From CAUZIB01 sp963663925 (lineage in GTDB: Bacteria; Acidobacteriota; Vicinamibacteria; Vicinamibacterales; UBA8438): a stretch of DNA of 64,000 nt. Position numbers and translations under genes: made by a program. Location: positions 1,116,001 through 1,180,000 of the forward strand of contig OZ250139.1 in assembly GCA_965237405.1 (NCBI GenBank). Reading direction: 5' to 3'. Positions 53,453-62,378 of the stretch are shown here, in pieces. A model generated the notes under the pieces. The model did no database searches. It saw only the letters and a program-made list of their open reading frames with translations, and had not been told where the DNA came from. Within the stretch, counting starts at the first letter, position 1, and every line of letters begins with the position of its first letter.

Positions 53453-54075
53453 ACAATTGCGTATTGTACCTTCAAACGCAACTCCTCCCTTAATCCTTGA
53501 AACCAGCTACATCATCTCCGGTCTCACAACTTACACGCGTCACAATTCGGTCTCGTTCTCGCGGAGAGCACCGTGGGTTAACTCCGCATGGAAACCAACA
53601 CTTGATATAACTTGAAGCAACCGTCTTACATCCAGCCCAACCGATTCTTACGGCAAAAACCGATGGCACTACGACAAACAAAAGGGGAAACAACCATCGA
53701 CAATCTCAAGAGAACTTCTCAGTCCGTGCAAGTCTACTGACCGAACGATTCAGTCATATCAACATCTACTCGTCCAATGACCTGAGATTGAGGGCACTCC
53801 GCATACCCAAGCTCTTCCTGGCCAGCACCCAGATCTTCTCGTTTATCGCTAGGAAATATCGCCTATGTCGGACAGACCGAGAAATAGCTACGTCTCGGCG
53901 AGGATCAAACGAACGCCCGAAAAGACCGAAGGCCTCATGGAAGACGACAGCCGTGGACAGTTAGAACAGCGAATCGCTTCTAACAGCACTGCCGACCATT
54001 AGCGCCAAGCGCCTCGCTGTCCCCGCCTGAATCGCCGAGACCTCTAGCAACGCTTGGTGATCGCCACGACCGCAA
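53453..54075. other. 623-bp gap, no gene seen
   Basis: A 67-residue minus frame at 53,490-53,693 is hydrophobic at its start but not recognisable, and is cysteine-rich without pattern. I see no supported gene. Confidence 0.4.
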
Positions 54076-54831
54076 CTATCGCGACCGAATGCCGTACGGT
54101 GCGGCCCATCCCAGTCCCTCGACAGTTCCCGCGCGGGGCCGATACTCACAGCCGACCCATCCCTCGAATCCCAGATCATCAACAAAGTCTAAAAGATAGG
54201 AATAGTTGATCTCCTGAGTCTCGTCTGGCTCGTTTCGCCCAGGCACCCCGCCGATCTGAAAATGACTAATGATGTCTAGGTTCTCCCGGACCGTTTCCGC
54301 TAGATAGCCTTCCATGATCTGCATGTGGTAGAAGTCGTACTGAAGGCGCACGTTATCGGCTCCCACCTGCTCGATGATCCTTCGAGCCTGCTGACTACCT
54401 GTGAGAAAGTAACCGGGATTGTCCAGTGTGTTGAGCGGCTCCAAGAGCAAACGCACGCCGTGGGGCCGGGCTTGCTCGGCTCCCCACCGAAGGTTGGATA
54501 CGAAGGTAGCCTCGGCAGCAGGGTCCGACGTCCGGCCGGCCAAGCAGTGGAGTTGTTTGCATCCGGCCTCGTTGGCATAGTCGAGACCCCGCGTCAGTAC
54601 CTCACGAAACGCGTCCTCTTCGCCTGGTATCGCGGCCACCGCCATCGGCAGATTCATCAACGCCGGGGTTAAATTATGTCGCCGAACCCGTCCGGCGATG
54701 TCCTCCTTCGATTCCCCATAGGGCGCCTGAATCTCAACTCCCGCGAAGCCGACGGCGGCGGCCTGCTCAAATCGGTCGAGCAACTCAACCTCGTTAAACA
54801 TCATCGCCACACTGGCTGCTAGCTTGGGCAT
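54076..54831 (-). CDS. hyi: Hydroxypyruvate isomerase-like TIM-barrel protein
   Basis: The 251-residue protein follows the Hyi/OtnI pattern: LAASVAMMFNEVELLDRFEQ, AAAVGFAGVEIQAPYG, AGCKQLHCLAGRTSD, GVRLLLEPLNTLDNPGYFL (metal-binding Glu), VRLQYDFYHMQIMEG (Asp and His), ISHFQIGGVPGRNEPD and GWVGCEYRPRAG (second Glu). It interconverts hydroxypyruvate and tartronate semialdehyde or acts on a related sugar acid. No glyoxylate-pathway genes lie nearby, so the substrate is not confirmed. Confidence 0.9.
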   Translation of the reverse strand: MPKLAASVAMMFNEVELLDRFEQAAAVGFAGVEIQAPYGESKEDIAGRVRRHNLTPALMNLPMAVAAIPGEEDAFREVLTRGLDYANEAGCKQLHCLAGRTSDPAAEATFVSNLRWGAEQARPHGVRLLLEPLNTLDNPGYFLTGSQQARRIIEQVGADNVRLQYDFYHMQIMEGYLAETVRENLDIISHFQIGGVPGRNEPDETQEINYSYLLDFVDDLGFEGWVGCEYRPRAGTVEGLGWAAPYGIRSR

Positions 54832-54878
54832 ATCGCTATCCTACCACTGACCTACCCCCTGTGACATGATCAGCGATC

Positions 54879-55892
54879 GTGTCGCCTCATCGCCCGTTCG
54901 ACGCCGTCCTTCTTGTTAGCTTCGGCGGCCCGCAATCTCGAGATGAGATTCGCCCGTTTCTAGCTAACGTACTACGCGGTCGGTCCGTTCCGCCAGCCCG
55001 TCTCGACGCCGTTGTTCATCACTATGAGATGTTTAATGGCGTCTCTCCGCTCACGGCGATCACGATGCGACAGGCAGATGGCCTCCGCGAGCGCCTGACG
55101 CGTGACCGCCTTCCTGTGTACGTCGGCATGCGAAACTGGCACCCTTTCTTGGAAGACACGCTGAAGGAGATGTCCAACACGGGGATGCGTCATGCACTAG
55201 CACTGACACTCTCGGCCCAGCACAGCTACTCCAGCTGTGGCCAGTACAAGCAGAATGTTACCCAAGCGCGCGATGCCATCCACCAGACCAGCCATGCGGA
55301 CATCGCCGTCACCTATGTCGCTGGCTGGCACGAGCATCCAGGGTTCATCGAGGCCAATGTGCGTCAGATCGAACGAGCGCTCGTCGAACTACCCTCACAA
55401 CTCCAACCGGCCGCTCGGCTCGTATTCACGGCCCACAGTATTCCAGACTCGATGGCAGCGGAGTCCCGCTATGTGGCGGAGCTTCGCGAGTCCGCAGTTC
55501 TCATCGCGAAGCGATTGGGTCGGGACGACTGGGCACTGGTTTTTCAGAGCCGCAGTGGATCACCCCAGGACCCATGGCTCGAACCGGACATCTGCGATTA
55601 CATTCGCGCGGAGCGAGAACACGGTCTCGACGCCATCGTGGTAAGCCCGATCGGCTTCGTTGCCGACCACATCGAGGTTCTGTACGATCTCGACCAAGAG
55701 GCGGCGAAAACCTGTCGCCATGTAGGTGTGGCGATGAGTCGGGCTGCCTCGGTCAACGACGAGCCGGTCTTCCTCGATATGCTGGCCGATGTCATCCGTA
55801 CGACTTGCCAACGTTACGCCACCGGCACACCACTGCCGATAGTGCCAACGGTACCGCCGTCGCGCACGGAGCCACCACCACCGGCGCGCTAG
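54879..55892 (+). CDS. hemH: Ferrochelatase
   Basis: The 337-residue protein inserts iron into a porphyrin in the last steps of haem synthesis. It opens FDAVLLVSFGGPQSRDEIRP and has VYVGMRNWHPFLEDTLKEM, a LTLSAQHSYSSCGQYK segment, VFTAHSIPDSMA with the metal-binding His near 188, WALVFQSRSGSPQDPWLEPD and VVSPIGFVADHIEVLYDLD with the catalytic Glu near 268. The start is a GTG at 54,879; no in-phase ATG is nearby. It is divergent from hyi with about 47 bp between them. Confidence 0.93.
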   Translation: MSPHRPFDAVLLVSFGGPQSRDEIRPFLANVLRGRSVPPARLDAVVHHYEMFNGVSPLTAITMRQADGLRERLTRDRLPVYVGMRNWHPFLEDTLKEMSNTGMRHALALTLSAQHSYSSCGQYKQNVTQARDAIHQTSHADIAVTYVAGWHEHPGFIEANVRQIERALVELPSQLQPAARLVFTAHSIPDSMAAESRYVAELRESAVLIAKRLGRDDWALVFQSRSGSPQDPWLEPDICDYIRAEREHGLDAIVVSPIGFVADHIEVLYDLDQEAAKTCRHVGVAMSRAASVNDEPVFLDMLADVIRTTCQRYATGTPLPIVPTVPPSRTEPPPPAR

Positions 55893-56053
55893 TCTTGACC
55901 TCATTTGAGTCGAGGGTAGGACGCTTTATTCCTCGCGGTGGAAAGTATTCTCAAGAGCGGAACAACTGCTCCCCCCTCTATCGCAGCAGAGAAAGTCGTT
56001 TCTCCGATTCTCCTCGCGTGTTCCAGGGCGACACAGCGACAAAAAGAGGTAGA

Positions 56054-56482
56054 CTAGCCGGCCGTCACCGTCGCGCAGTGTTTATCGAACGCCGCCGTCA
56101 GGTCACCAGCGATACTTGTGGCTTCTTGATTCTCGATCTGATGACGCTCCATTATGTAGATAAGCTTGCCATCACGAAGCAGTGCGACCGACGGAGACGA
56201 TGGCGGATATCCGGTAAAGTAGCTGCGAGCTCGCTCCGTAGCCTCAATATCGGCTCCAGCAAACACCGTCGCAACGATGTCTGGCTTGAGCGAATGCTGA
56301 AGGGCTAAGGCCACACCAGGACGCGCCTTGCCTGCAGCACAGCCGCAGACCGAGTTAACGACCATCATTACCGTCCCGTCCTTCTTCACGATCGCATCAA
56401 CTTCGTCAGCCGTTCGCAATTCGATCACACCCAGCCTGGTCAACTCGTCTCTCATCGGAGCAATCAAAAACTCTGGATACAT
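56054..56482 (-). CDS. Bacilliredoxin, BrxA/BrxB family
   Basis: The 142-residue protein has the family signature MMVVNSVCGCAAGKARPGVA with the Cys-Gly-Cys active site near residue 47, preceded by YPEFLIAPMRDELTRLGV and followed by KPDIVATVFAGADIEATERA and PSSPSVALLRDGKLI. The family removes bacillithiol from proteins or acts as a thiol-disulfide oxidoreductase. Bacillithiol use by this organism is not shown by the window. Confidence 0.93.
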   Translation of the reverse strand: MYPEFLIAPMRDELTRLGVIELRTADEVDAIVKKDGTVMMVVNSVCGCAAGKARPGVALALQHSLKPDIVATVFAGADIEATERARSYFTGYPPSSPSVALLRDGKLIYIMERHQIENQEATSIAGDLTAAFDKHCATVTAG

Positions 56483-56536
56483 AGCTTTTCCTTTCCCTTA
56501 ATTCTATCCTCAAGCGTAGCATAGCTCGCTGCCAGC

Positions 56537-58000
56537 TCAGCTAGAGTCGGCCGGTGTGTGAAGGCTCCCCCTTGCTAGCCGATCGTTGAATATCCACAAA
56601 AGACTAAGCGCAATTCCCCACTGCGCCAAACAGGTTCCGAGGCTGTATAGACGAATCGGATTGAACCAATTATCGGGGTCGTACACCGAGACGGCTTGAT
56701 ACATCCACCAGCCGAACATTAAGACGAATTGCACCGGTATCCCGAACGTCACTACCCACTCGAAGGCTGGCCCGAGCCTCGTAACGCCCGGCGCCGCGTT
56801 GATCAAGTCGTTGCGGAACCGCTCTCGACCGTAACGGGTCACGGCAATAGAAATGAAGAGCCCGCTCAGCATCAGCGCGAGTCCCCAGACCCAGTCCTGG
56901 TTCTCGAATACCGCCATACTGGTCGCCGCCGGGACGCCACAGACGATCGTCGCCGCTCCCACAAGTCGTACCGCCACCGTCCTCGACATCCCCGTGTCGA
57001 TCAACACCCTGGCAGCGAGTTCGACCATTGCAATCAGTGATGACAGCGCAGCGCAGAACAAAGCAAGAAAGAACATCGGTAGGATGACTGCTCCACCTGG
57101 CACCCGCTCGAACAGCTGCGGGATCCAGATAAACGTGAGACCGGTGTTTCCCGATGCCATTGCCGTCTCCGCATCCGCCGTCGACAGGATGGCGAACGCG
57201 GTCGGTAGAATTGCCATTCCGGCAAGGAGCGACGCCACATTGTTTCCCAAGCCAATCGCTGCGGAGTTGACAACGATATCCTCGTTACGGTCGACATAAA
57301 TCGCGTAGGTCAGAATCAGTCCCCAGCCGGCACCGGTCGACCAAGCAGACTGTGTGAGCGCCTCAAGCCAAGTTCGATAATTGGCGAGCGGAGCGAGGTC
57401 AGCCCGGAAAAGGAAGCTCAAGCCGGCCCCAGCTCCCTCAAGCGTCACGGCTCGCCCGACCGCCACAAGCAGAAGAATAAAGAGCATTGGAATGAGCATT
57501 TTATTGGCCCGCTCGATGCCACCAACAACTCCACGCGACACAATAATGGTCGCGATTAAAACAGAAACAATATGGAAGCCCACAGGCTGCCATATAGATG
57601 AGCTGTAGGCCCTCCAATAGCCCTCAGAGTCCTGCGGTACGACCTGGAACGCGCTCACCACGACATACTTCAACGTCCAGCCGGTAACGACCGAGTAATA
57701 AAACATGATCATGATCGTCGTTACGGCAATGAACCCACCCATCCACGCGAAACGACGGCCCAGGAGCGTGGTGAAGGCGCCGATCGGACCACGACGTCCA
57801 TAACGCCCCAGCCCGAACTCAGCGATCAACAGCGGGAGCGACCAAGTAACCAGGAAAATCATCCACGGGATCAGGAATGCGAGACCACCGTTCTGCGCCG
57901 CTATCCGTGGAAAGCGCCAAATGTTCCCAGTTCCAACAGCCATGCCAAGACCAGCAAGAATGATTGCGCTACGCGACGAAAACAGCTCTCGACCTGCCAT
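56537..58000 (-). CDS. Neurotransmitter:sodium symporter-family transporter
   Basis: The 487-residue protein has 11-12 membrane segments and opens with SSRSAIILAGLGMAVGTGNI before WRFPRIAAQNGG, the unwound first helix that binds Na+ and substrate in LeuT-like proteins. Other family segments are FLIPWMIFLVTWSLPLLIAE, QSAWSTGAGWGLILTYAIYV and SGNTGLTFIWIPQLFE. It likely imports an amino acid or related amine with sodium. Divergent from hspR. Confidence 0.92.
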   Translation of the reverse strand: MAGRELFSSRSAIILAGLGMAVGTGNIWRFPRIAAQNGGLAFLIPWMIFLVTWSLPLLIAEFGLGRYGRRGPIGAFTTLLGRRFAWMGGFIAVTTIMIMFYYSVVTGWTLKYVVVSAFQVVPQDSEGYWRAYSSSIWQPVGFHIVSVLIATIIVSRGVVGGIERANKMLIPMLFILLLVAVGRAVTLEGAGAGLSFLFRADLAPLANYRTWLEALTQSAWSTGAGWGLILTYAIYVDRNEDIVVNSAAIGLGNNVASLLAGMAILPTAFAILSTADAETAMASGNTGLTFIWIPQLFERVPGGAVILPMFFLALFCAALSSLIAMVELAARVLIDTGMSRTVAVRLVGAATIVCGVPAATSMAVFENQDWVWGLALMLSGLFISIAVTRYGRERFRNDLINAAPGVTRLGPAFEWVVTFGIPVQFVLMFGWWMYQAVSVYDPDNWFNPIRLYSLGTCLAQWGIALSLLWIFNDRLARGSLHTPADSS

Positions 58001-58061
58001 ATGGGGCGCTCAACCCGGCAATCACTATAGACCGCAGGAATTCATTAGACTGCACTCTAAC

Positions 58062-58090
58062 TTGACACGGATCGTATCAACTTATATAGT
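58062..58090 (+). promoter_or_regulatory. Sigma-70 promoter of hspR-dnaJ-clpB
   Basis: TTGACA at 58,062-58,067 and TATAGT at 58,085-58,090 are separated by exactly 17 bp, close to the housekeeping consensus. The hspR ATG follows at 58,121. The -10 box lies inside a palindrome. Confidence 0.75.
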
Positions 58091-58094
58091 TGAT
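58076..58094. promoter_or_regulatory. Palindromic operator over the hspR -10 box
   Basis: ATCAACT-TATAT-AGTTGAT is a perfect 7-bp inverted repeat with a 5-bp centre that covers the -10 box. MerR-family repressors such as HspR bind dyads in this region. It does not match the actinobacterial HAIR consensus (CTTGAGT-N7-ACTCAAG) closely, so it would be a lineage-specific version. Confidence 0.6.
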
Positions 58095-58120
58095 GCGACG
58101 CAAGTCTTAAGCGAGGCCTT

Positions 58121-58465
58121 ATGGCGTCTGAAGTCATTTTCATAAGCATGGCCGCCCGCGAACTGGGGATGCACCCTCAAACGCTCCGTAAGTATGAGCG
58201 GCTGGGTCTCATCCAACCTACGCGCACGATCGGCAGCATGCGGATGTATACGCCCGAGGAAATCGACCGACTTCGTGTAATTAAGAGGTTGGTGGACGGG
58301 TTGGGAATCAACCTTGCAGGGGTTCAGAAGCTCCTGTCGGTTGGAGAGGTCGTCAACCGCATGCGCGCGCTGGTGGAACACCCCAACGATGCATCGGAAC
58401 TTTCCGACCGCCAACAGGCGCTGCAGCGAGAGATGGACCGGTTGACTCGTCTACTGGGGCTGTAA
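58121..58465 (+). CDS. hspR: HspR-type MerR-family heat-shock repressor
   Basis: The 114-residue protein has the MerR helix-turn-helix ISMAARELGMHPQTLRKYER near 10, GLIQPTRTIGSMRMYTPEEI wing and a short dimerisation helix ending LQREMDRLTRLLGL. HspR proteins repress dnaK or clpB operons and are released when chaperones are busy. The gene lies 5 bp before dnaJ, which supports the assignment. Confidence 0.92.
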   Translation: MASEVIFISMAARELGMHPQTLRKYERLGLIQPTRTIGSMRMYTPEEIDRLRVIKRLVDGLGINLAGVQKLLSVGEVVNRMRALVEHPNDASELSDRQQALQREMDRLTRLLGL

Positions 58466-58470
58466 CCACA

Positions 58471-59532
58471 ATGAAGTTCAGAAATTACTACAGGGTTCTC
58501 GGCGTTAAGAACGCCGCGAGCACGGACGAGATCAAGACTGCGTTCCGCAAGCTAGCGCGCAAGTATCACCCCGACGTTAACCAGGGCGACAAGTTAGCCG
58601 AGACTCGTTTCAAGGAACTGAATGAAGCCCATGAGGTTCTCAGAAACCCAAAAACTCGTCAGAAGTACGACATGCTTGGCGCCAACTGGAAACAGTACGA
58701 AAACGTTCCATCTGGTGGCACCCCGTTCGCCGCGGGCAGCCCAGTTGCTGGATTCGGTCGAGACCCGAGCGACGGTGTCCACTGGAACGTCAACATGGGC
58801 AGCGGACCAGACGGACGCACAATGTCCGACAACGACGTCCGAGACATGTTCGGCGAGAAGCCGTTCTCCGACTTCTTTCAAACCTTCTTTGGCCGAGGCG
58901 CTGGCCCCTCGAGATCTCGTGGAGCGGGTCAATCCAGCCGCGGTCGGAACATCGAGCACACCCTTGAGCTCTCGCTCGAACAGGCGTTTCACGGCGTCAC
59001 CCAGCGCCTGTTAATTAATGATCGCCCCGTTGGAACGCCTCGCACGGTTCAGGTGAGGATTCCCGCCGGCGTCAACGATCGTTCTCGAGTCCGGGTGCCG
59101 GGGAAAGGCGAGCCGGGGTCGGGAAGGGCTGCAAGCGGCGACCTCTATCTACTCATACGTCTCGCACCACACCCGGTCTTTGAGCGAAAGGGCCAGCATC
59201 TCTACGTCCAGACCACCGTACCAATCACAACCGCCGTGTTAGGCGGCGACGTCGAAGTGCCAACGATCGACGGCACCCCGGTTCGGCTCAAGATCCCACC
59301 GATGACGCAGGCGGGACAAGTCCTGAGGGTCAAAGGCAAAGGAATGCCAGGACAGTCGCGCGGCGTTCGACGGGGGCATCTTCACGCGACAATTCAAGTG
59401 ATGTTGCCGAAAACGCTGACGCCAGAAGTGAAGGCACACTACGAAGCGCTAGCTACTCTTGATGAGACGACCACCTCGAACACACGAAAGACGGGTACCA
59501 CCGCCAGGGAGAGCGGCGCGTCAAGGAGGTGA
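58471..59532 (+). CDS. DnaJ-family co-chaperone (CbpA-like)
   Basis: The 353-residue protein has a J domain at 5-70 with the HPD motif in LARKYHPDVNQGDK, a Gly/Ser-rich linker, and two C-terminal substrate-binding domains (HTLELSLEQAFHGVTQRLLI, VRIPAGVNDRSRVRVPGKGE, PITTAVLGGDVEVPTIDGTP). The Cys-rich zinc domain of true DnaJ is absent, so it is the CbpA type. It delivers substrates to DnaK and, with ClpB, to the disaggregation machine. The last 20 residues vary. clpB starts 2 bp after its stop. Confidence 0.92.
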   Translation: MKFRNYYRVLGVKNAASTDEIKTAFRKLARKYHPDVNQGDKLAETRFKELNEAHEVLRNPKTRQKYDMLGANWKQYENVPSGGTPFAAGSPVAGFGRDPSDGVHWNVNMGSGPDGRTMSDNDVRDMFGEKPFSDFFQTFFGRGAGPSRSRGAGQSSRGRNIEHTLELSLEQAFHGVTQRLLINDRPVGTPRTVQVRIPAGVNDRSRVRVPGKGEPGSGRAASGDLYLLIRLAPHPVFERKGQHLYVQTTVPITTAVLGGDVEVPTIDGTPVRLKIPPMTQAGQVLRVKGKGMPGQSRGVRRGHLHATIQVMLPKTLTPEVKAHYEALATLDETTTSNTRKTGTTARESGASRR

Positions 59533-59533
59533 G

Positions 59534-62151
59534 ATGAACCTGAAACAGATGACGGAAAAGGCGCAGGAGGCCCTTCTTGCAGCGCAGGAGTTGGCTCAAG
59601 AGACGGGTCATCCCCAGATTGAGCCGGAACATCTGCTCGTCACTCTCGTCGACCAAGATGACGGCATCGTTCCAAACGTGATCCAGAAGATGGGCATCAA
59701 TCCCCGACACGTGCTCGACGCCGCCCGCGCCGAGCTTAGCCGTTGCCTAAGACCACTGGCGGGGAAGTGCCAAATCTGTCCCCGAGGCTCAGCGATCTGG
59801 GTGTTCGCGCGAAAGTCGACGCGGAACATCTCAAGGATGAGTTCATCAGCACTGAACACCTGTTGGTCGCTATCACGTTCGAAGAAGGTCGATCTCCTGC
59901 TGCCAAACTCCTGGTTGAACTCGGGATCACTCGCGAGCGGATTTTCGAGGCACTCACATCGATCCGCGGTTCTCAGCGGGTGACTGACCAAAACCCCGAA
60001 GGCAAGTACGAAGCGCTAGAACGCTACGGGCGCGACCTGACTCAGTTCAGTCGTCAAGGAAAGCTGGATCCGGTTATCGGGCGTGACGAGGAGATCCGCC
60101 GGGTCGTTCAGGTCCTCTCCAGGCGTACGAAAAACAACCCGGTTCTCATCGGCGAACCAGGTGTTGGCAAGACCGCGATCGTCGAAGGACTAGCCCAGCG
60201 TATCGTCCGAGGCGACGTCCCCGAAGGGCTCAAGGAGAAGCGCATCGTCGCCCTCGACATGGGGGCGCTCGTCGCCGGTGCCAAGTTTCGTGGCGAGTTC
60301 GAGGAACGACTCAAGGCGGTGCTTAAAGAAATCAGCGACGCCGATGGCTCGGTCGTGTTGTTTCTCGATGAACTTCACACGGTTGTTGGGGCTGGAGCGG
60401 CCGAAGGGGCGATCGACGCCTCGAACATGCTGAAGCCGATGCTTGCGAAAGGCGAGCTCCACATGATTGGCGCGACGACACTCGATGAGTACCGTAAGTA
60501 CATCGAGAAGGACGCGGCTCTTGAACGTCGCTTTCAGCCAGTCCTCGTATCCGAGCCAACGGTGGAGGATACGATCAGCGTGCTACGAGGCCTCCGCGAA
60601 CGCTACGAGATTCATCACGGCGTGACCTTCAAGGATGCAGCCCTCGTGGCTGCCGCCGTCCTATCCCATCGCTACATCAGTGACCGCTTCCTGCCCGACA
60701 AGGCAATTGATCTTATCGATGAGGCGGCGTCAAAGCTGCGCACCGAAATCGACTCGGTGCCTGTTGAGCTTGACGAGGCGCAACGCCGAATCATGCAGCT
60801 TGAGATCGAGCGCGAAGCGCTACGCAAAGAGATGGACTCGGCCTCGAAGGAGCGCCTAGCCAAACTCGAGAAGAATCTCGCCGATCGTAAGAAGAACTGT
60901 AACGAGTTACTGACGCAGTGGGAACGAGAGAAGGAGTCAATCCAAAGTTCAAGCCAACTCAAGAGCGAGTTTGATGCGGTCCGCCACGAGATCGAGCTTG
61001 CCCAGCGGAACGGCGATTACGCCACGGCCTCGGAGCTGCAGTACGGTCGGTTACCGAAGATTGAGCAGCGCCTAGCCGCCCAGGAGAGCCGTCTCCGCGA
61101 CACTCCCCAGCAAAAGCGGATTCTCAAAGAGAAGGTCGACGAGAATGACATAGCCGAGGTCGTTAGCAAGTGGACCTATATTCCGATCAGCAAGCTACTT
61201 GAGGGTGAGATCGAAAAGCTCATCCACATGAAGGACCGCCTACGGCAGCGTGTCGTCGGTCAGAACGATGCTGTGGTGGCTGTGGCGAATGCAATTCGCC
61301 GGGCGCGGGCCGGCCTTCAGGACCCTGATCGGCCGCTCGGAAGCTTTGTTTTCTTGGGCCCAACTGGCGTGGGTAAAACCGAGCTTGGACGAGCGTTGGC
61401 AGAGTTTCTCTTCGACGATGAGCAAGCAATGATCCGGATCGACATGTCCGAGTACCAGGAAAAGCACACAGTCTCGCGCTTAATTGGCGCCCCGCCGGGG
61501 TATGTAGGGTACGACGAGGCTGGACAGTTGACCGAGGCGGTGCGTCGACGGCCCTATGCGGTTGTCCTCTTCGACGAGATCGAAAAAGCGCACCCTGAAG
61601 TGCTCAACGTCATGCTCCAACTCCTCGACGACGGTCGCCTCACAGACAGCAAGGGTCGAACGGTTGACTTCAAGAATGCGGTTGTGATTATGACGTCAAA
61701 CCTTGGGAGTGAGTACATCGCCCAACACGCTCCCCCCGACAGCGGCGATGGTGACATAACTCAGGACGTCCGCCGCCAGGTCAACGACGCGCTACGGGCA
61801 CACTTCCGACCGGATTTTCTTAACCGGATCGATGAAATCATCTTCTTCCACTCACTTGGGCGCACACACCTGGACTCGATCATTGACATTCAGCTGCGGC
61901 AGGTCGCCTACCGGCTCGAGGAGCGAAAGATCGCCCTCGAACTGACCGACGTTGCCAAAGCGCTCATCGTCGACGAGGGGTTCGACCCGACTTACGGCGC
62001 ACGGCCACTAAAGCGAATGATCCAGCGACGGGTCCTCGACCCGTTGGCCATGCGCATCCTACAGGATGAGTTTGAAGAGGGCGATCGGGTGGTCGTGGAC
62101 GCCGTCAATCGAGAGCTCTGCTTCACGAAGGAACAACCGGTAACCGCGTAA
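59534..62151 (+). pseudogene. clpB: ClpB disaggregase, one-base frameshift in the N domain
   Basis: The start at 59,534 follows AAGGAGGTGAG. The N domain begins LKQMTEKAQEALLAAQELAQ and changes phase at 59,741-59,745, resuming LPKTTGGEVPNLSPRLSDLG. The rest is complete: Walker A GEPGVGKTAIVEGLAQ, Walker B VLFLDELHTVVGAG, middle-domain coiled coil (EIEREALRKEMDSASKERLA), second Walker A GPTGVGKTELGRALAE, and GGARPLKR-like GARPLKRMIQRRVLDPLAM. Lengthening TT to TTT at the shift restores 872 codons, the normal size. An essential stress gene broken by one base in a homopolymer is more likely a sequencing error than a real null. Confidence 0.85.
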
Positions 62152-62166
62152 AGGAATACTAGACCA

Positions 62167-62375
62167 CTAGCTGCTGATCTGGGCCCGATCGGCAGCCTCG
62201 AATTCGATCTGCCGGTGTGACCCGTCGCAGAAGGGCTTGTTGTTCGACGCGCCGCACCGACAGAGCGCTAACGGTCGGCCAGAGATGGTAAACTCTCCGC
62301 CTTCCGCATCGACAATGGAGGCGTCGTCGGCATCGACAGTAGCGGGCCGTTATCACGAACTCGGATCTTAGTCAT
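62167..62375 (-). pseudogene. CDGSH iron-sulfur protein, one-base frameshift
   Basis: From the ATG at 62,375 the frame reads TKIRVRDNGPLL; near 62,336 the phase changes and it continues VDADDASIVDAEGGEFTISG, then ALCRCGASNNKPFCDGSH, ending IEFEAADRAQISS at a TAG (62,167-62,169). The CRC...CDGSH set of three Cys and one His binds a [2Fe-2S] cluster. Changing one G to GG restores a gene of 69 codons, which is the family's usual size. The start lies 3 bp after the rho stop, so it is likely co-transcribed with rho. Confidence 0.85.
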
Positions 62376-62378
62376 TCG

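Noticed and set aside
53490..53693. 67-residue minus-strand ORF next to tRNA-Pro
   Set aside because: No recognisable motif, no ribosome-binding site, and an AT-rich non-coding look.
59743..62151. Short ClpB isoform starting at 59,743
   Set aside because: The start would be a TTG without a ribosome-binding site, and the upstream frame encodes the missing N-domain residues, so a frameshift is the better explanation.
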